DNA of 15,997 nucleotides from DASZIT01 sp052143315 (GTDB taxonomy: Bacteria; Actinomycetota; Acidimicrobiia; Acidimicrobiales; RAAP-2), in assembly GCA_052143315.1 (NCBI GenBank), contig JBKQTE010000078.1:1-15997 (forward strand), given 5' to 3'. Both the position numbers and the translations under genes were made by a program. The first letter of the stretch is position 1; each line of letters begins with the position of its first letter. The notes below the pieces were generated by a model. It was not told the DNA's origin, did not search any database, and was given only the letters and a program-made list of their open reading frames with translations. Of this stretch, positions 14,910 through 15,997 are shown one piece after another.

Positions 14910-15470
14910 ATGCCGTCGTTCCCACGTGCCGAGCTGGAGGAGATGGTGCAGCTCTGGCTGGAGACCAACCGACGCTGCGAGGAGGCCCTCGACTGGGGCC
15001 CGCTGGCCGACCTCTACACCGACGACGCCACCTACGGGTGGAACGTCGGGCCCAACGACGAGTTCATGGCCGTCGGCAAGGACGAGATCCGGGAGCTCGC
15101 CGTCGGGTTGGAGATGGAGGGGTTCGGCGGATGGACCTATCCGTACCAGCGGATCCTGATCGACGACGTCCAGGGCGAGGTGCTCGGCCTGTGGAAGCAG
15201 ATCGCCGACGCCACCCGGGCCGACGGTACCCACTACGAGATCGCCGGCCTGGGCGGGAGCTGGTTCCGCTACGCCGGCGATCAGCGGTGGGGCTGGCAGC
15301 GCGACTTCTTCGACGTGGGGAACGCCACCGCCACCTTCATCGAGATGATCAAGGACGGTGCCCTCTCCCCCGCCATGCAGGCCCGGATCGAGAAGGCCGC
15401 CGGCCACCAGCGTGCCCCCGGCCACTACCCGGTCGGCAAGGCCCCGGTGGGGCTGTGGGACGGCGTCTGA
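14910..15470 (+). CDS. SnoaL/NTF2-like protein of unknown function
   Basis: The 186-residue product has the layout of the cone-shaped SnoaL/NTF2 fold: an N-terminal helix (ELEEMVQLWLETNRRCEE), then WGPLADLYTDDATYGWNVGP, then a beta-rich second half with WKQ, GLGGSWFRYAGDQRW and WQRDFFDV. It is about 40 residues longer at the C-terminus than small SnoaL proteins. This fold covers ketosteroid isomerase, polyketide cyclases and ring-hydroxylating small subunits; no catalytic set can be assigned with confidence. GAGGAGG lies before the ATG at 14910, four bases after the ferredoxin stop, so it is the last gene of the P450 operon. Its place matches Rv0762c in M. tuberculosis, as I recall. It may bind or isomerise a steroid-like intermediate; this is inference. 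Confidence 0.85.
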   Translation: MPSFPRAELEEMVQLWLETNRRCEEALDWGPLADLYTDDATYGWNVGPNDEFMAVGKDEIRELAVGLEMEGFGGWTYPYQRILIDDVQGEVLGLWKQIADATRADGTHYEIAGLGGSWFRYAGDQRWGWQRDFFDVGNATATFIEMIKDGALSPAMQARIEKAAGHQRAPGHYPVGKAPVGLWDGV

Positions 15471-15489
15471 GAGCGGGCGCCGGCAGGGC

Positions 15490-15504
15490 GGCCGCATGGC
15501 GGCC
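15490..15504. terminator. Possible bidirectional terminator hairpin between convergent genes
   Basis: GGCCGC (15490-15495) pairs with GCGGCC (15499-15504) around ATG. It lies in the 40-bp gap between the convergent ends of the SnoaL-like gene and the DksA-like gene, where a terminator for both strands is expected. There is no T-tract, so the call rests on position and a six-base stem. Confidence 0.35.
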
Positions 15505-15510
15505 CATCGC

Positions 15511-15903
15511 CTACCTGACCAGGCGGAAGCCGCCCCGGGTGTCCCCGCCGGCGCACGCCACGCAGGTGACGGCGGCCGGCAGGGCGGCCAGGCGGTCAAG
15601 GTCGATGGGCGAGCCGCACTGCCGGCACCGGCCATGGGCGGCACCGAACCCGCCCAGATGGTCCCCGGTGGCCCGCTCGAGGGCCGCCGTCAGATCGACG
15701 ATCTCCTGGCGGGTCTGGGCCAGCAGGGCGGTGGTCCGGGCCCGCTGGCGGCCCACGGTCGAGCCCTCGGCACCCTGTTCGTCGTCGGGGATCCGGGAGG
15801 TCGCCTCGGCGATGCCGGCCAGCTCCCGCTCGAGGTCGGCCCGGAGCATGCACGCCCTGGCGAGGCCAGCCCGCAGGATGTCGATGTGCGGTGCGTCTGC
15901 CAC
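15511..15903 (-). CDS. DksA/TraR-family C4 zinc-finger protein
   Basis: DksA/TraR proteins enter the RNA polymerase secondary channel and tune transcription, often with ppGpp. The 130-residue product has a helical, probably coiled-coil N-terminal part (10-80, rich in Leu, Arg, Glu and Ala). A C-terminal zinc finger of the expected form follows, with Cys93 and Cys96 in CRQC and Cys114 and Cys117 in CVAC, spaced by GSPIDLDRLAALPAAVT. The LALPA-type segment before the second pair is typical. The acidic coiled-coil tip DDEQGAE is not a clear DxxDxA, so true DksA activity is uncertain. Start GTG 15903 lacks a Shine-Dalgarno but has a TAGCGT element seven bases upstream, suggesting a leaderless transcript; a later in-frame ATG (residue 19) is the alternative. 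Confidence 0.85.
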   Translation of the reverse strand: MADAPHIDILRAGLARACMLRADLERELAGIAEATSRIPDDEQGAEGSTVGRQRARTTALLAQTRQEIVDLTAALERATGDHLGGFGAAHGRCRQCGSPIDLDRLAALPAAVTCVACAGGDTRGGFRLVR

Positions 15904-15916
15904 CTGGTCGACGCTA
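15904..15916 (-). promoter_or_regulatory. Possible leaderless promoter of the DksA-like gene
   Basis: On the minus strand TAGCGT (15916-15911) is followed by seven bases and then the GTG at 15903, the spacing for a leaderless start. No -35 is apparent. An imperfect palindrome, GTCCG-AC-CGGAC, lies further upstream at 15948-15959 and could bind a regulator. Confidence 0.35.
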
Positions 15917-15961
15917 CCGGGACGACCGCCGGGAGCAGCCGCCCCCGGTCCGACCGGACAG

Positions 15962-15997
15962 ACGAAGGGGCGCCCCGTCGACGGGGCGCCCCTTCGT
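15962..15997. terminator. Perfect 36-bp palindrome, probable strong terminator, at the window edge
   Basis: The last 36 bases equal their own reverse complement. Each half contains GGGGCGCCCC, and GTCGAC is the centre and probable loop. As RNA this folds to a very stable stem closed by AAGGGGCGCCCC. In the minus direction it is followed by CTGTCCGG, moderately pyrimidine-rich. It most likely ends a minus-strand gene lying beyond the right edge, upstream of the DksA-like gene. The palindrome may continue outside the window. Confidence 0.75.

Overview
The window is very G+C-rich chromosomal DNA. It has short intergenic gaps, many overlapping start/stop codons, several GTG starts and promoters of an actinobacterial look, including likely leaderless starts. 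A LepA/rpsT pair, an F420-type luciferase-like oxidoreductase and a CYP51 very close to the mycobacterial one point to Actinomycetota. A deep-branching lineage such as Acidimicrobiia is plausible, but that is inference. I see no tRNA, rRNA, CRISPR array, insertion sequence or phage gene.

Left part (1-2830): lepA (minus), a divergent 67-residue single-pass membrane protein (plus) with a strong ribosome binding site, and rpsT (plus) behind a recognisable promoter. Short tandem repeats follow lepA and overlap the rpsT stop codon. Next comes a secreted branched-chain-amino-acid-type substrate-binding protein (minus, 2834-4141) with no permease or ATPase genes nearby.

Centre (4270-10441, minus strand): a seven-gene operon read right to left. 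Its order is 3-hydroxyisobutyrate-dehydrogenase-like protein, aldehyde dehydrogenase, carboxymuconolactone-decarboxylase-family protein, SDR, ECI2-like crotonase, F420-type luciferase-like oxidoreductase and hotdog thioesterase.

Right part (10600-15470, plus strand): a divergent operon of an optional 28-codon leader ORF, TetR regulator, cytochrome P450 (CYP123-like), SDR, CYP51 (sterol 14-alpha-demethylase family), [3Fe-4S] ferredoxin and SnoaL/NTF2-like protein. From the TetR gene to the ferredoxin every stop codon overlaps the next start. The two operons share a compact control region with a palindromic -10 element (ACTATAGT) beside a perfect TGGACA-CC-TGTCCA palindrome, the likely operator of the TetR protein.

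From memory, the gene set matches the Mycobacterium tuberculosis block Rv0762c-Rv0771: Rv0767c TetR, Rv0766c CYP123, Rv0765c SDR, Rv0764c CYP51, Rv0763c ferredoxin and Rv0762c on one side, and AldA, SDR, dehydrogenase and CMD protein on the other. The physiological role of that block is not established as far as I know. Here it carries three more genes with acyl-CoA/F420 flavour. The best reading is a TetR-controlled oxidative pathway for a sterol- or terpenoid-like lipid: two P450s fed by one ferredoxin hydroxylate or demethylate it, SDR/HIBADH/ALDH enzymes oxidise alcohol to aldehyde to acid, and crotonase plus thioesterase handle CoA thioesters.

The right edge has a DksA/TraR-type zinc-finger protein (minus) and a perfect 36-bp palindrome that looks like a terminator.
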